DNA of 52,916 nt from Prosthecobacter debontii (GTDB lineage: Bacteria > Verrucomicrobiota > Verrucomicrobiia > Verrucomicrobiales > Akkermansiaceae): assembly GCA_945873125.1 (NCBI GenBank), contig CAMCBV010000020.1, forward strand, positions 1-52,916, written 5' to 3'. The position numbers and the translations under genes are program-made. Under the pieces are notes generated by a model. That model worked only from the letters and a program-made list of their open reading frames with translations, did not search any database and had not been told where the DNA came from. Of this stretch, positions 34,428 through 43,007 are shown piece after piece; within the stretch, counting starts at the first letter, position 1, and each line of letters begins with the position of its first letter.

Positions 34428-36482
34428 ATGACAATGGCTGGAGGTAGTGACCCTAAACAGGTTGAACATGATAACTCTGCGGATCGTGGTCACATTGAAT
34501 TGAAGCAGGAGCTCAAAAAGCGCCGAGGGACGTATGTTTTCATTCCTCATGATGGTGCGTTAGATTTCACCAACGACTTCTCAGTGATCCCCCTTGAGGA
34601 TGCTCCATTTTTCCTCTGTGGTACTATTCCGACGGTCCAACACGATGGCATTGAGCCCGAAGAGTGGGATAGGGCTGGTGCGATGGCCGCTTACTCCGCA
34701 GGCAGCGAGGTCGCTGAGCTGAGGAGATTTAAGCGGGATCAGGGCACCCAGCGCAGAGGTCCCAAACGAAAGAATTTTGATGATTTGATGGTTGATGCTG
34801 ATGAGGAGGCACTGCAGCTGCCTCCTCCGCCAGGTGACTTCAAAGTTAGGGGACTCCGAATGGATAAAGTGCCATGGGAGGATTACCGAAGTAATTTACT
34901 TGAGGTCAGGGTGGCGGCGAAACATATCAAGAGGCGGGGGTATGGCGAGGATGGCAGAGGCCAGTGGAAGATCACGCCGATTTCAGTTCAAACCATTTTG
35001 GATGAGGGTGAGGCAGACGCCACCCTGCTTGATTCTTCCGGAGTCAAGGAAGCTAATAGATTGGTCGACATTACTGAGTCCGGAGGTTCGCTTGTTAAAA
35101 CGAGGAAAACGAAACTTCCTCATGACCTTCGCCGATATACGGTCAACAGCCACCCTGCGTTGGCTCGGGCCTTGGCCAAGGTGCTAAAGAAAGGAGAGCA
35201 GGCCGAAATTATGGGGTTCATGGACGAGACCTTACCTTCTGTAATTCATAAGTTTGAAAAAGTTACCGGGCGCTTGGTCATAGGTGCTTCAATTCACTGG
35301 GACTCCAACTTGCCCCACTGGAACCTCTGGCATGTCGGACTTGAAAAGGTAATATATAGGAAAGGTAAGGGAGCGGATCGGGTGCGGTTCCGGCGAACGG
35401 CCATGAATTTGGGTTCATCTGGGCCAGGATTGAGAGCGTGGCGCAGGGTGGAACTGGCATTCGCGAGGTTGGGTAGGGATTTTTGTCCTTACACAGCGGC
35501 TGAGCTACGCAAAGAGGAGGAAAGGCTGATGAAAGCGCAAGGGCGGATGCCGGGTGACTGGGCTATAAATCAGGTGGCGGACGAGGTCTTGGAGGAGTAT
35601 CTGGTAGATGCTGGTTACAAGCGAGAAGTTGAAGAGGGTTTCAGAGAGTTCGTTGATAATGAGGATGCTCGATACGCGGCCGGCATGGCGGGTAGGTTAG
35701 CACTCGAAGATCGGAGAGAAATGGCTGAGGAAATCAGCCGCCTGCGCGATGAAGCAGCGCACATTGAAAGTCTGAATGACACGATTGAGCTTCTAAAGCT
35801 AGATGCTGTTAAGGAGAGGACAGTGGGGGAGGAGTTGACAACGAAACTCGAAATGGCGACCGCCCGAGTGGAGGAAATACAGTTGGAAGTGGCTGAACTA
35901 CAAGCCCAAGCTGGAACTGATGCTGGCAGCCGGCAGGAGCTCAATGTCAGAATTGCAGAGCTGGAGGGTGAGGTTGAAGGGGTGCGCAACCAGCTTGTGC
36001 AGGCGGAGGCTGCCAAGAAGAAAGTGGCCAGCAAATTTGAGGAGACTAAGGTCAAGCGCGATGGTTTGAAGAACGATGTGGTGAGGTTGAAGAAGGAGCT
36101 TTCCGGTGAACAGGCGGACAAGAAGAAGTTAGAGAAGGAGGCAGCCGATAACGAGAGCAGGATCAAAAAATTGGAAAAGACTGAAGCTTTCTGGAAATTG
36201 ATGCGCCCATTGATCAGTGAAGTTCTTCAATTTCTATTAGGCCTGGATGCGGTGATGGCGGCGCTGCGCGACCATCCAAATGTTGAGAAAAAGGTTTCCG
36301 AACTAGCCTTTCTAGTGGGGGTCGATATGCCCAGTTTTAATGAACCGAATAAGCCGGATGAGGACACTCTGGAAATGGAGCAGTTTGTTGAGCCTCCAAA
36401 TGAATCTGGCGAAGGACGCGCTGATCCAAGTGTCGACGGAACGAAGGAAGGCTCGCCCACTGAGCCCGAAGGCCCGACATAG
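34428..36482 (+). CDS. MobV/Pre-like relaxase candidate with long coiled coil
   Basis: A 684-residue protein with a strong ribosome binding site (AAGGAG, 5 nt before ATG). The central motif GASIHWDSNLPHWNLWH (about residues 286-302; H290, D292, H297, N299, H302) resembles motif III of MobV/Pre relaxases (HxDExxPHxH), which coordinates metal for nicking oriT; two positions differ (E to S, last H to N). Residues ~400-590 are a heptad-rich coiled coil (Glu/Lys/Leu), as in many MobV proteins, and the tail is acidic and Pro-rich. I do not see a clear motif I. It would nick the candidate oriT just upstream. A non-catalytic DNA-binding protein is the alternative. Confidence 0.5.
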   Translation: MTMAGGSDPKQVEHDNSADRGHIELKQELKKRRGTYVFIPHDGALDFTNDFSVIPLEDAPFFLCGTIPTVQHDGIEPEEWDRAGAMAAYSAGSEVAELRRFKRDQGTQRRGPKRKNFDDLMVDADEEALQLPPPPGDFKVRGLRMDKVPWEDYRSNLLEVRVAAKHIKRRGYGEDGRGQWKITPISVQTILDEGEADATLLDSSGVKEANRLVDITESGGSLVKTRKTKLPHDLRRYTVNSHPALARALAKVLKKGEQAEIMGFMDETLPSVIHKFEKVTGRLVIGASIHWDSNLPHWNLWHVGLEKVIYRKGKGADRVRFRRTAMNLGSSGPGLRAWRRVELAFARLGRDFCPYTAAELRKEEERLMKAQGRMPGDWAINQVADEVLEEYLVDAGYKREVEEGFREFVDNEDARYAAGMAGRLALEDRREMAEEISRLRDEAAHIESLNDTIELLKLDAVKERTVGEELTTKLEMATARVEEIQLEVAELQAQAGTDAGSRQELNVRIAELEGEVEGVRNQLVQAEAAKKKVASKFEETKVKRDGLKNDVVRLKKELSGEQADKKKLEKEAADNESRIKKLEKTEAFWKLMRPLISEVLQFLLGLDAVMAALRDHPNVEKKVSELAFLVGVDMPSFNEPNKPDEDTLEMEQFVEPPNESGEGRADPSVDGTKEGSPTEPEGPT

Positions 36483-36579
36483 AAAGGCGGCTGCCTAAAC
36501 GAGTAGTCAACAATTTGGCGTCCATGAAGTATACACCGGTAACGTTGATCAGAGTGGTTTCTAGTTTCGTGGATCTAGA

Positions 36580-39162
36580 TCACTTCCTTCTTTTTTCGAT
36601 GCGGTCACGCCATTCCTTTAGTTTGCTGACATCCTCTTCTAGCTCATCGGGGTCGGGCAGTGCGACCGGCGCCTCCGCTGACTGGGAATGTTCATATCGT
36701 GAATACCGGGTCATCATCTCGTCGATGAACCTACAGTCTTCGTCGGTGATGTCGGCCAGCTTTTCGATCTTGTTGAGGGTTTTGATCTGTCTGCGATGCC
36801 GCTGCAGGACATCCGCAAGCAAGTCGGTTTCGATCATGCGCTCGACCAGCTTCCGAATTTCTGAGCAAATTTGTTGGGCATGAATTCGATATGCTGCATC
36901 ACCATCGGTATCCTTAATAGCACGAGCTTCGCGAATGCGCTTTGGGATATGTTCATTGATCGATGCCTTTGGTTTGGCACTTTCAATACTGGCATCACTC
37001 GGTTCTCCCGATCCCCATGATTCCGAGCGGATGTGAACGACATCAGGAGTGAAGCCCGCTTTGTCGGTATACTCCTCGACCATGCCGAGGAGCGAAAGTC
37101 GGTGGGTAAAGATGATGATTTGGCGCTCTTTGGAGAGATCGACGAGTCTTTGAACCACTGCCTCCTCGTAATCGAGATCCAGTGATGAGATGGGGTCATC
37201 GAATACAAATGAAGACGCATTAGGTTTCGCTCCCACATCGGCGAGAAAGGCTGCAATGCACACGATGCGGTGTTCGCCCTCACTCAATATATCGTGGATC
37301 GGTTGGGATCTCGCAGCGTCCTTGAGTTTGACTTGGTGGAGAATGTGCCCTCTGTCCACTCGGGTTTTGGTGAGTTCAACTTTGATTCTGCGGGCACCAA
37401 GATTTCTTAGCTCACGATTGAATGATTCAATGTAAGCAGGAGTGAGCAGCTCCTCGGAGAGGCTGCCCTTCTTGCGGGACAGTGCAGACGTATTACAAAG
37501 ACGCTTAGCATTTTCGAGTATTTCAATCTGCTTCTTGCGTTTGATCTCGGCCTCGATGGATTCCTTCTGTGAGGAGATCCATTTCATCGCATCCAGCTCG
37601 GATTTCCTGCGCTCTTTTTGCGATCTTTCCTCTGGCTTGTAGGAGTCCAGAAACTCTTTTGCTTTTGTTGCCAGATTGCTGGCTATGCCGTCAAGCTTTT
37701 CGTTGAGCGTTGCCACCTTTGCGTCTTCCGCTTGTATGGCTTCATCTTCGCTGCTTTTCAGAAATTGATCACGATGGGAGGAAAGCGTTTCTAATGCGCT
37801 TTTAAGTTCCGCTTGATCATCATCAATCAAACCTGCCTGTTCGGCCTTTGATAGAAGTAGTTCTTTTTTGATCTCTGGAAGTGTCTTCAAAGCGCCATCG
37901 AAGTTTTTCTTTGCCTCACGGGCTGCTCCGGAGGCCTCTGCCTTCACGAATGCCTCAAAAGATCCAAGGCGGCGTTTCCCTTCCTCTTGAAGTTCCTGTT
38001 GGCAAAGCACACACCGTGATTCTTCTCCAGTGTGAGGGAATTCATGATTTGGATAAGCCGCTTCCGTCGAGTAGTTGCGGGCAACGTTCCAGAGCGCAAG
38101 CCATGTCTCCGATCCAACCCCTTCTAGGACGGCCTCTTTGAGCCCCACCTTGGCTGCCAACTCTGCAGCTTTCTGGGTCGCTTGTGCATCTGAGCGCAGC
38201 TTACAGATCTTCTGAAAACTTTCTTGAGAATATGCGTTCGCGAGCTGTAGGAGTTCTTCTTTCAGAGCCAAGGTATGCTCACGCTGTTTGGTCAGCGCGG
38301 CTGCTCGCTCCTTGGGCGAGCGTTCGGTAAAGTATTTCACCAGATCGTCAACTTCTTGTGCGTTTTCATCGGTCCAAGTTGTCCGCGTATCGACTTGGCT
38401 TTGTGTCGTGTTGGAAGAAAGGGCGGCATACCATTTGCCAGAGTCCGTCTCAGCCCACTCTTTTGGCAGACTCGGCAGACCGCTATTCGTACGCTTCTGC
38501 AGTTCCGTATCCAAGCGCGTGCCTACGCGGTCACATAGACCGGCAAGATCGGTAAGGAATGCCAGAATGCGGGGTTCGTAGCTAGGTTCTCCTTCTTTGG
38601 CCAAATAGGAGTCTCCACAGTGGGTGTCGAAGATATCGATCGTGGAAAGTTCGGAAGCGATGCCGGATTCGACTGACCACTCAAGAGTTTTGTCTTCGTC
38701 ACCGGCTTGGTAGGTGATCTTGCAGCACTGTTCGATTTCAGCGCTGTCAAAAGCATTAGCATGCAAGCTTCCCTTGTTTCGAGCTCCGCATACGTGTTTC
38801 AGGATACGAACATAGCTCGACTTGCCGCTTCCATTGTTACCGTAAACCACCGTGATGGGGCTCTCGCCAAACTGGAGTGGACGACGTGGATTCAGTCGGC
38901 CTATTCCCTGGACTTCACTAATATTCTTCAGCCTTGCTGATGTGCCATCGACCACACCTAGTATTGCAAGTTCCAATGGCTTCTCTGGGGCGGGTAACTC
39001 ATCCAGCGCCTCATCGATGGCCATCTTGGCGATTTCTTTGAGGACTTCTGGAGTGATCGCCTCGTCACTAAGCAGGCGTGCGGCTGCATGCTGCATCCAT
39101 TTGGGTCGTTCAGAGAACCAAGTTGCTAGATCGGTATAGGTGCCTGCTTCAATGGTGCTCAC
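36580..39162 (-). CDS. ABC-type/AAA_13 ATPase with zinc hook (RloC/RecN-like)
   Basis: An 860-residue SMC-like ATPase. Walker A GNNGSGKS at 108-115, long helices, a Zn-hook CVLC at 384-387, a signature-type SEGE at 627-630, Walker B FVFDDPISSLD at 652-662, and the H-loop FTHR with H687. This order matches AAA_13 proteins such as the anticodon nuclease RloC and ATPases of several phage defence systems. No HNH, TOPRIM or HEPN effector domain is evident in the C-terminal ~150 residues (which include RMIETDLLADVLQRHRRQ). It is the last gene of a three-gene operon, overlapping the nucleotidyltransferase by 4 nt. Likely it senses DNA or phage structures and controls the partner. Confidence 0.75.
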   Translation of the reverse strand: MSTIEAGTYTDLATWFSERPKWMQHAAARLLSDEAITPEVLKEIAKMAIDEALDELPAPEKPLELAILGVVDGTSARLKNISEVQGIGRLNPRRPLQFGESPITVVYGNNGSGKSSYVRILKHVCGARNKGSLHANAFDSAEIEQCCKITYQAGDEDKTLEWSVESGIASELSTIDIFDTHCGDSYLAKEGEPSYEPRILAFLTDLAGLCDRVGTRLDTELQKRTNSGLPSLPKEWAETDSGKWYAALSSNTTQSQVDTRTTWTDENAQEVDDLVKYFTERSPKERAAALTKQREHTLALKEELLQLANAYSQESFQKICKLRSDAQATQKAAELAAKVGLKEAVLEGVGSETWLALWNVARNYSTEAAYPNHEFPHTGEESRCVLCQQELQEEGKRRLGSFEAFVKAEASGAAREAKKNFDGALKTLPEIKKELLLSKAEQAGLIDDDQAELKSALETLSSHRDQFLKSSEDEAIQAEDAKVATLNEKLDGIASNLATKAKEFLDSYKPEERSQKERRKSELDAMKWISSQKESIEAEIKRKKQIEILENAKRLCNTSALSRKKGSLSEELLTPAYIESFNRELRNLGARRIKVELTKTRVDRGHILHQVKLKDAARSQPIHDILSEGEHRIVCIAAFLADVGAKPNASSFVFDDPISSLDLDYEEAVVQRLVDLSKERQIIIFTHRLSLLGMVEEYTDKAGFTPDVVHIRSESWGSGEPSDASIESAKPKASINEHIPKRIREARAIKDTDGDAAYRIHAQQICSEIRKLVERMIETDLLADVLQRHRRQIKTLNKIEKLADITDEDCRFIDEMMTRYSRYEHSQSAEAPVALPDPDELEEDVSKLKEWRDRIEKRRK

Positions 39163-40085
39163 GAGTTCGTATTTTCTACTGATTCTTCCAGTGTTTCGAC
39201 AGCATCGCCAAGGACACGCTCCCCAGCGGCACGTAGCGCATCGAGGGTGGGCGGTTGTGAAGCGAGGAGCCCGTTGAGGCAGGTATAGTGGGCTTCTTCA
39301 AAATCTGATGGGCTATCGAGTAAGGCACGGAGGCCGTTACCGACACGAAGTGCCAGCGACTGCCATTCGTCCGGGAAACAAGCTTTGAGTGCTTTCTTCC
39401 ACGATGCTGCCCAAGGTCGGTAATCATCGAGGTCGGCCAAGGTGGCGATGGCGAGCACGCGGCCGAGATCCTTGTTGCTGCGCTTGATAGAGCGGCCAGC
39501 GAAGAGCCCCTTCATCGGGGTCGAATTGATCTCGGGGTGTTCTAATAGATTGGCCAGTGCCATCATCTCTGGGCGCGCGTAGCGGATGTCCAGATCGCCT
39601 GCAGGAAGCGCGTCGAAGGCGGTGATGGAAATGAAGCGGAAGGTCGGCAGGCCGAAGTGGCCTTCTTTCAAGGGCAGCCGAGTCCACGTTTGGCCATGGT
39701 CTTCGGAAGACTCGGGCACGGTGAGCAGTTCGATAAACCAAGCGTTCTCGGAATCATGGTCTACATCCGGTGGAAACAAGCGCACGGCGGGGAGTTCGTT
39801 CACCGGGGTATCGGCATTACCTAACTCCTGATGATCACCCTCCATGCGGCGCTTCCAACCAGCATCTAACAATTGGCGGGTGATGCTTTGGCCGGCACCG
39901 ACGGCGGCTTGGAATGGGGCGAGTACGCAGTCGACGTCCTTGGTGCGAACAGCCTTGGTTGGGTCATCCCTAAAGAAGTGGTAGCCGGCGGCCAGACTGC
40001 CGATGACGACGATGTTCTCGCGACAATCCTTGGGTACGGCGTTGGCGACTTCGGACAGAACTTTAAATGGCGATACCTGGCTCAT
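39159..40085 (-). CDS. Nucleotidyltransferase-fold protein (AbiEii-like)
   Basis: A 308-residue protein with the nucleotidyltransferase signature IVVIGSLAAGYHF (GS at 29-30) and TKDVDCVL (D50, D52). AbiEii-type toxins add nucleotides to tRNA or other targets and stop growth when phage infects. The C-terminal half is helical without motifs known to me. It overlaps both the HTH gene (4 nt, at 40082-40085) and the ATPase gene (4 nt, at 39159-39162), so the three are translated in step. I infer the effector role from this context; the substrate is unknown. Confidence 0.65.
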   Translation of the reverse strand: MSQVSPFKVLSEVANAVPKDCRENIVVIGSLAAGYHFFRDDPTKAVRTKDVDCVLAPFQAAVGAGQSITRQLLDAGWKRRMEGDHQELGNADTPVNELPAVRLFPPDVDHDSENAWFIELLTVPESSEDHGQTWTRLPLKEGHFGLPTFRFISITAFDALPAGDLDIRYARPEMMALANLLEHPEINSTPMKGLFAGRSIKRSNKDLGRVLAIATLADLDDYRPWAASWKKALKACFPDEWQSLALRVGNGLRALLDSPSDFEEAHYTCLNGLLASQPPTLDALRAAGERVLGDAVETLEESVENTNS

Positions 40086-41167
40086 GGTTTTTTGCGGGGA
40101 GTTAGTTTTTCAAGGAACTCCAGAGCCTGTTGCTCCAGACGGGATTCATGGAGATCGAGTAGGCACTCGACCTCGTCAGCGTAAAGCGTGCCGTCCTTGG
40201 CTTCGGTGAAGAAAGACTTGCTGCGGTAGAGGGTATGGACGACCACCTGACAGGGTTCACCGCGCTCGGCTGGCTTCAGCGCGGGGTCGAGCTTTCGAAT
40301 AATGTTGTCGATGACGACTGAGCGTGTTTTTCGTCCGCTGTGGGCATTGACGACCAGATCAAGGCGGGGATTGCCGACCAGATCGATGCCGGGGAGGTAG
40401 TGTCTGGCACCGAAGGTTCCACCAACCGCGACCGCATTGTGGCAGAGGTTGCGAAGGCTGTCTTCCTTCAGTCGATCTAACAGTGTCTCAGGTTTACGTG
40501 GGCGGCCGGATCGGTCGGTGTAGCCTTGACTCCCGCGGACTGTCTCGACTTGGGCTACAAGCTTCATCCAAGCATCCTTGGGGAAGGATTGTAGTTCAAC
40601 TCGGCGGTCCGAGTGCCTGATGAGGTGCTGTTCAAGTTTCTCCAAGGCACGTGCGATGGTCGGGTAGCTGAAGTCTGTCTCCACAGCGAGCTCTTTGGAG
40701 GTCAGCGGGCCTGACTTGCGTATCCAGTGGATGAGCATCACCCGCAGTATATCGAAGGAGGCTTCTGTGGGGCGGCGCGATGCGCGTGGGCTCCGTTGGC
40801 GCTGATGTTCAGCCACCTCTTCCGCAGTATCGGCCTCCTTATCCGTCAGTGGGCGCCCCCAGGCCTCGTTCCACTCGCCCTCACGGCGGATGTAAATTGT
40901 CAGGCGTTCTAGAATCTGGGGCTGAAACAATGCTTGGATGCCAAGCCATTCATCGAGTAGGCGGTCGTGGCTGATTTGAGGTTCGTCAACAATTAGAATG
41001 GCGTTCATGCTTTGACTGGCGATGCGCCCCATCTCCACCAGTGAAGACCTCAGCCGCCTTACGTCCCGTGCATCGACGATGACCTCAAGCGCGTTGTCAC
41101 CACACACAGCATCCACCCGAAAACCGGGAAGGTTATCCAAGGAAACGTCGTATTGGAGGCTACTCAC
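40082..41167 (-). CDS. Winged-HTH regulator, probable antitoxin-like partner (AbiEi-like role)
   Basis: A 361-residue protein. A wHTH is visible around residues 140-200 (LTSKELAVETDFSYPTIARAL, EKLEQHLI), and a following segment (GTFGARHYLPGID) recalls regulators of AbiEi type, which repress their own operon and neutralise the nucleotidyltransferase. The first ~100 residues form an unassigned alpha/beta domain (DVRRLRSSLVEM, AILIVDEP). It is the first gene of the HTH-NTase-ATPase operon, 7 nt from a perfect 12-bp inverted repeat, so self-repression is likely. Homology to AbiEi is by analogy, not shown. Confidence 0.6.
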   Translation of the reverse strand: MSSLQYDVSLDNLPGFRVDAVCGDNALEVIVDARDVRRLRSSLVEMGRIASQSMNAILIVDEPQISHDRLLDEWLGIQALFQPQILERLTIYIRREGEWNEAWGRPLTDKEADTAEEVAEHQRQRSPRASRRPTEASFDILRVMLIHWIRKSGPLTSKELAVETDFSYPTIARALEKLEQHLIRHSDRRVELQSFPKDAWMKLVAQVETVRGSQGYTDRSGRPRKPETLLDRLKEDSLRNLCHNAVAVGGTFGARHYLPGIDLVGNPRLDLVVNAHSGRKTRSVVIDNIIRKLDPALKPAERGEPCQVVVHTLYRSKSFFTEAKDGTLYADEVECLLDLHESRLEQQALEFLEKLTPRKKP

Positions 41168-41174
41168 AGGATTA

Positions 41175-41204
41175 ACTTGCGACTTTTAAGTTAAAGTCGC
41201 AAGT
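41175..41204. promoter_or_regulatory. Operator of the HTH-NTase-ATPase operon
   Basis: ACTTGCGACTTT and AAAGTCGCAAGT are a perfect 12-bp inverted repeat around TAAGTT, 7 bp before the start of the HTH gene at 41167. A further half-site AAGTCGC lies at 41213-41219. AbiEi-like regulators bind such repeats for negative autoregulation. The rest of the 273-bp gap to 41441 contains no gene. Confidence 0.65.
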
Positions 41205-41412
41205 AGAAAATGAAGTCGCGCTTTAAAACTGTCCATATCTAGAGGGGATATGTCCATCACCTATCGGGAAATCGGAATATATCCATGCAACAGTTTGGCT
41301 TGCCGGTGGAGCAAGATAGGGTATGAGTTTTGCCTGTTAACCGCCACATTGTTAGCACATTGCGTGACTTGATGAGGCAATGAATATAGTGAGTTTTACG
41401 GAGCTTGACGGA

Positions 41413-41436
41413 GTAACGTCACATACGTCACGTTAC
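41413..41436. promoter_or_regulatory. Operator of the methyltransferase/McrB-like operon
   Basis: GTAACGT (41413-41419) and ACGTTAC (41430-41436) form a perfect 7-bp inverted repeat with a 10-nt spacer, 4 bp before the ATG at 41441; two ACGTCA/TACGTCA steps lie inside. It probably binds the small protein encoded at 41441. Overlap with the ribosome binding region suggests strong repression. Confidence 0.55.
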
Positions 41437-41440
41437 ATTC

Positions 41441-41653
41441 ATGGCCCAAGGTAAATCAGGTCGGATCGTCATCGATGTCGATCCGGAATTCAAAGAGGAA
41501 CTCTATAAAGCGCTGGCTCTGAACGGCTATCGCGCCCTCAAGGATTGGTTTATTGAGCAGGGTAAGGATTTATGTGAGGAGGCACACCAACCGTTACTGA
41601 GCACGGTGGCAGATACGAATGGTTCGGATGCGCCTAGACAAAAACACAAGTAA
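41441..41653 (+). CDS. Small DNA-binding protein, probable RHH-type control protein
   Basis: A 70-residue protein. GRIVIDVDPEFKEELYKALALNGYRALKDWFIEQGKDL fits a beta strand followed by two helices, the ribbon-helix-helix arrangement. In RM systems small controllers delay the nuclease until DNA is methylated. It is the first gene of an operon with the C5 methyltransferase (5 nt to its start), McrB-like and nuclease genes, and has an inverted repeat directly before its start. The assignment is from pattern only. Confidence 0.55.
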   Translation: MAQGKSGRIVIDVDPEFKEELYKALALNGYRALKDWFIEQGKDLCEEAHQPLLSTVADTNGSDAPRQKHK

Positions 41654-41658
41654 GTAAC

Positions 41659-43002
41659 ATGACGAAAAGGCTAGAAGAACTACCCGCTGGGTATGTAAGC
41701 GGCACCACTAAATTAGAAGTGGGGCATGAAGAGGCGCTCAAATTGCTTCTTGCGGTGGAAGCATCGACTCAATTTGAGCCAAACATTAGGGAGGAATTGC
41801 CAGCCATCATTTCTCACTGGCTGCAGAATACCGATGAACCACCTATTCTGTTGGATGCGGAATATACCTCTAAATGGATTAATGTCCTACGAATGCACTG
41901 CCAGATGCGCAGTCACAATCCAGCATCGGGCCCCGTCAAAGTCTACAAGCACAAAAAGCCTGTCCGTGTTGACTTTTCGGCTCTCCCTTTTCCACCGCAG
42001 GAGAAGTCAAAGTTCACGTTTATTGATCTGTTTGCAGGCATCGGTGGTTTTAGAATCGCTCTTGAGGAGTTGGGGGGAAAGTGTCTGTTTTCATCCGAGT
42101 GGGATAGGCATGCTAAAGAGACTTATTACCAGAATTACGGCGAGGTGCCGTTTGGTGACATTACTAAATTTGCCAAAACAAGCCGCAAAGTCGGTTCTGG
42201 GCCAGAAAAAATCCCCACGCATGACATCTTGTGTGGAGGATTTCCGTGTCAGCCTTTTTCGCAAGCGGGCAAACAGCTTGGTTTCGAGGATGCGCGAGGA
42301 ACTTTGTTTTTCGACATACTAACTATTGCAAAAGCGCATCGACCCAAGGTTTTGTTTCTAGAGAATGTCAAACGACTAAAGGGGCACGATAAGGGGCGAA
42401 CTTTTACTGTGATCTGTAATTCACTGCATGAAGTTGGATATAAAGTGTATGCCAAAGTGGTCAAAGCTTATGACCACGGCGTTCCTCAAAACCGAGAAAG
42501 AATTTTCATAGTCGCATTTGCCGATGCTTTAGATTTTAAATTTCCAGTTCAAAGCAGGCACAGTTTGTATAAAAATGTTGGAGAAGTTTTGGAGAAAAAA
42601 CCAGACGATCGATACACTATCTCAGATAAAATGTGGGCAGGACATCAGAGAAGGCTTAAAGAGCATCGAAACAAAGGGAATGGCTTCGGGTATTCTCTCT
42701 TTGATGTGAATGACGAGTATGTAAATACAATTTCTGCTAGATATTGGAAAGACGGCAGTGAGATTCTTATAAAACAAAAAAATAAGAACCCGCGTATTCT
42801 AACGCCACGAGAGTGCGCGAGGATTCAAGGTTACCCTGAACGGTTTTTGGTGCATGATTCAAAGCGTCACTCGTATCAACAATTTGGAAACTCTGTTGCC
42901 GTCCCTGTAATTAGTGCGATCGCAGATCGTATAATAGAGGCTCTGAAAAAAAATAAGAAAGCAGACTATTTATTAGATCCGTACGAATCTGTCATACTTT
43001 AA
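41659..43002 (+). CDS. DNA (cytosine-5) methyltransferase
   Basis: A 447-residue C5-methyltransferase protecting the host DNA. Motif I DLFAGIGG is at 123-130, the catalytic motif IV PCQPFS has C197, followed by ENV (motif VI), QNRERIF (motif VIII), and the closing RECARIQGYP...QQFGNSV (IX/X). About 115 extra residues precede motif I, with no known domain. The target recognition region between VIII and IX (about residues 300-385) decides specificity and cannot be read. It follows the control gene by 5 nt and precedes the McrB-like gene by 5 nt. Confidence 0.92.
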   Translation: MTKRLEELPAGYVSGTTKLEVGHEEALKLLLAVEASTQFEPNIREELPAIISHWLQNTDEPPILLDAEYTSKWINVLRMHCQMRSHNPASGPVKVYKHKKPVRVDFSALPFPPQEKSKFTFIDLFAGIGGFRIALEELGGKCLFSSEWDRHAKETYYQNYGEVPFGDITKFAKTSRKVGSGPEKIPTHDILCGGFPCQPFSQAGKQLGFEDARGTLFFDILTIAKAHRPKVLFLENVKRLKGHDKGRTFTVICNSLHEVGYKVYAKVVKAYDHGVPQNRERIFIVAFADALDFKFPVQSRHSLYKNVGEVLEKKPDDRYTISDKMWAGHQRRLKEHRNKGNGFGYSLFDVNDEYVNTISARYWKDGSEILIKQKNKNPRILTPRECARIQGYPERFLVHDSKRHSYQQFGNSVAVPVISAIADRIIEALKKNKKADYLLDPYESVIL

Positions 43003-43007
43003 AATAC

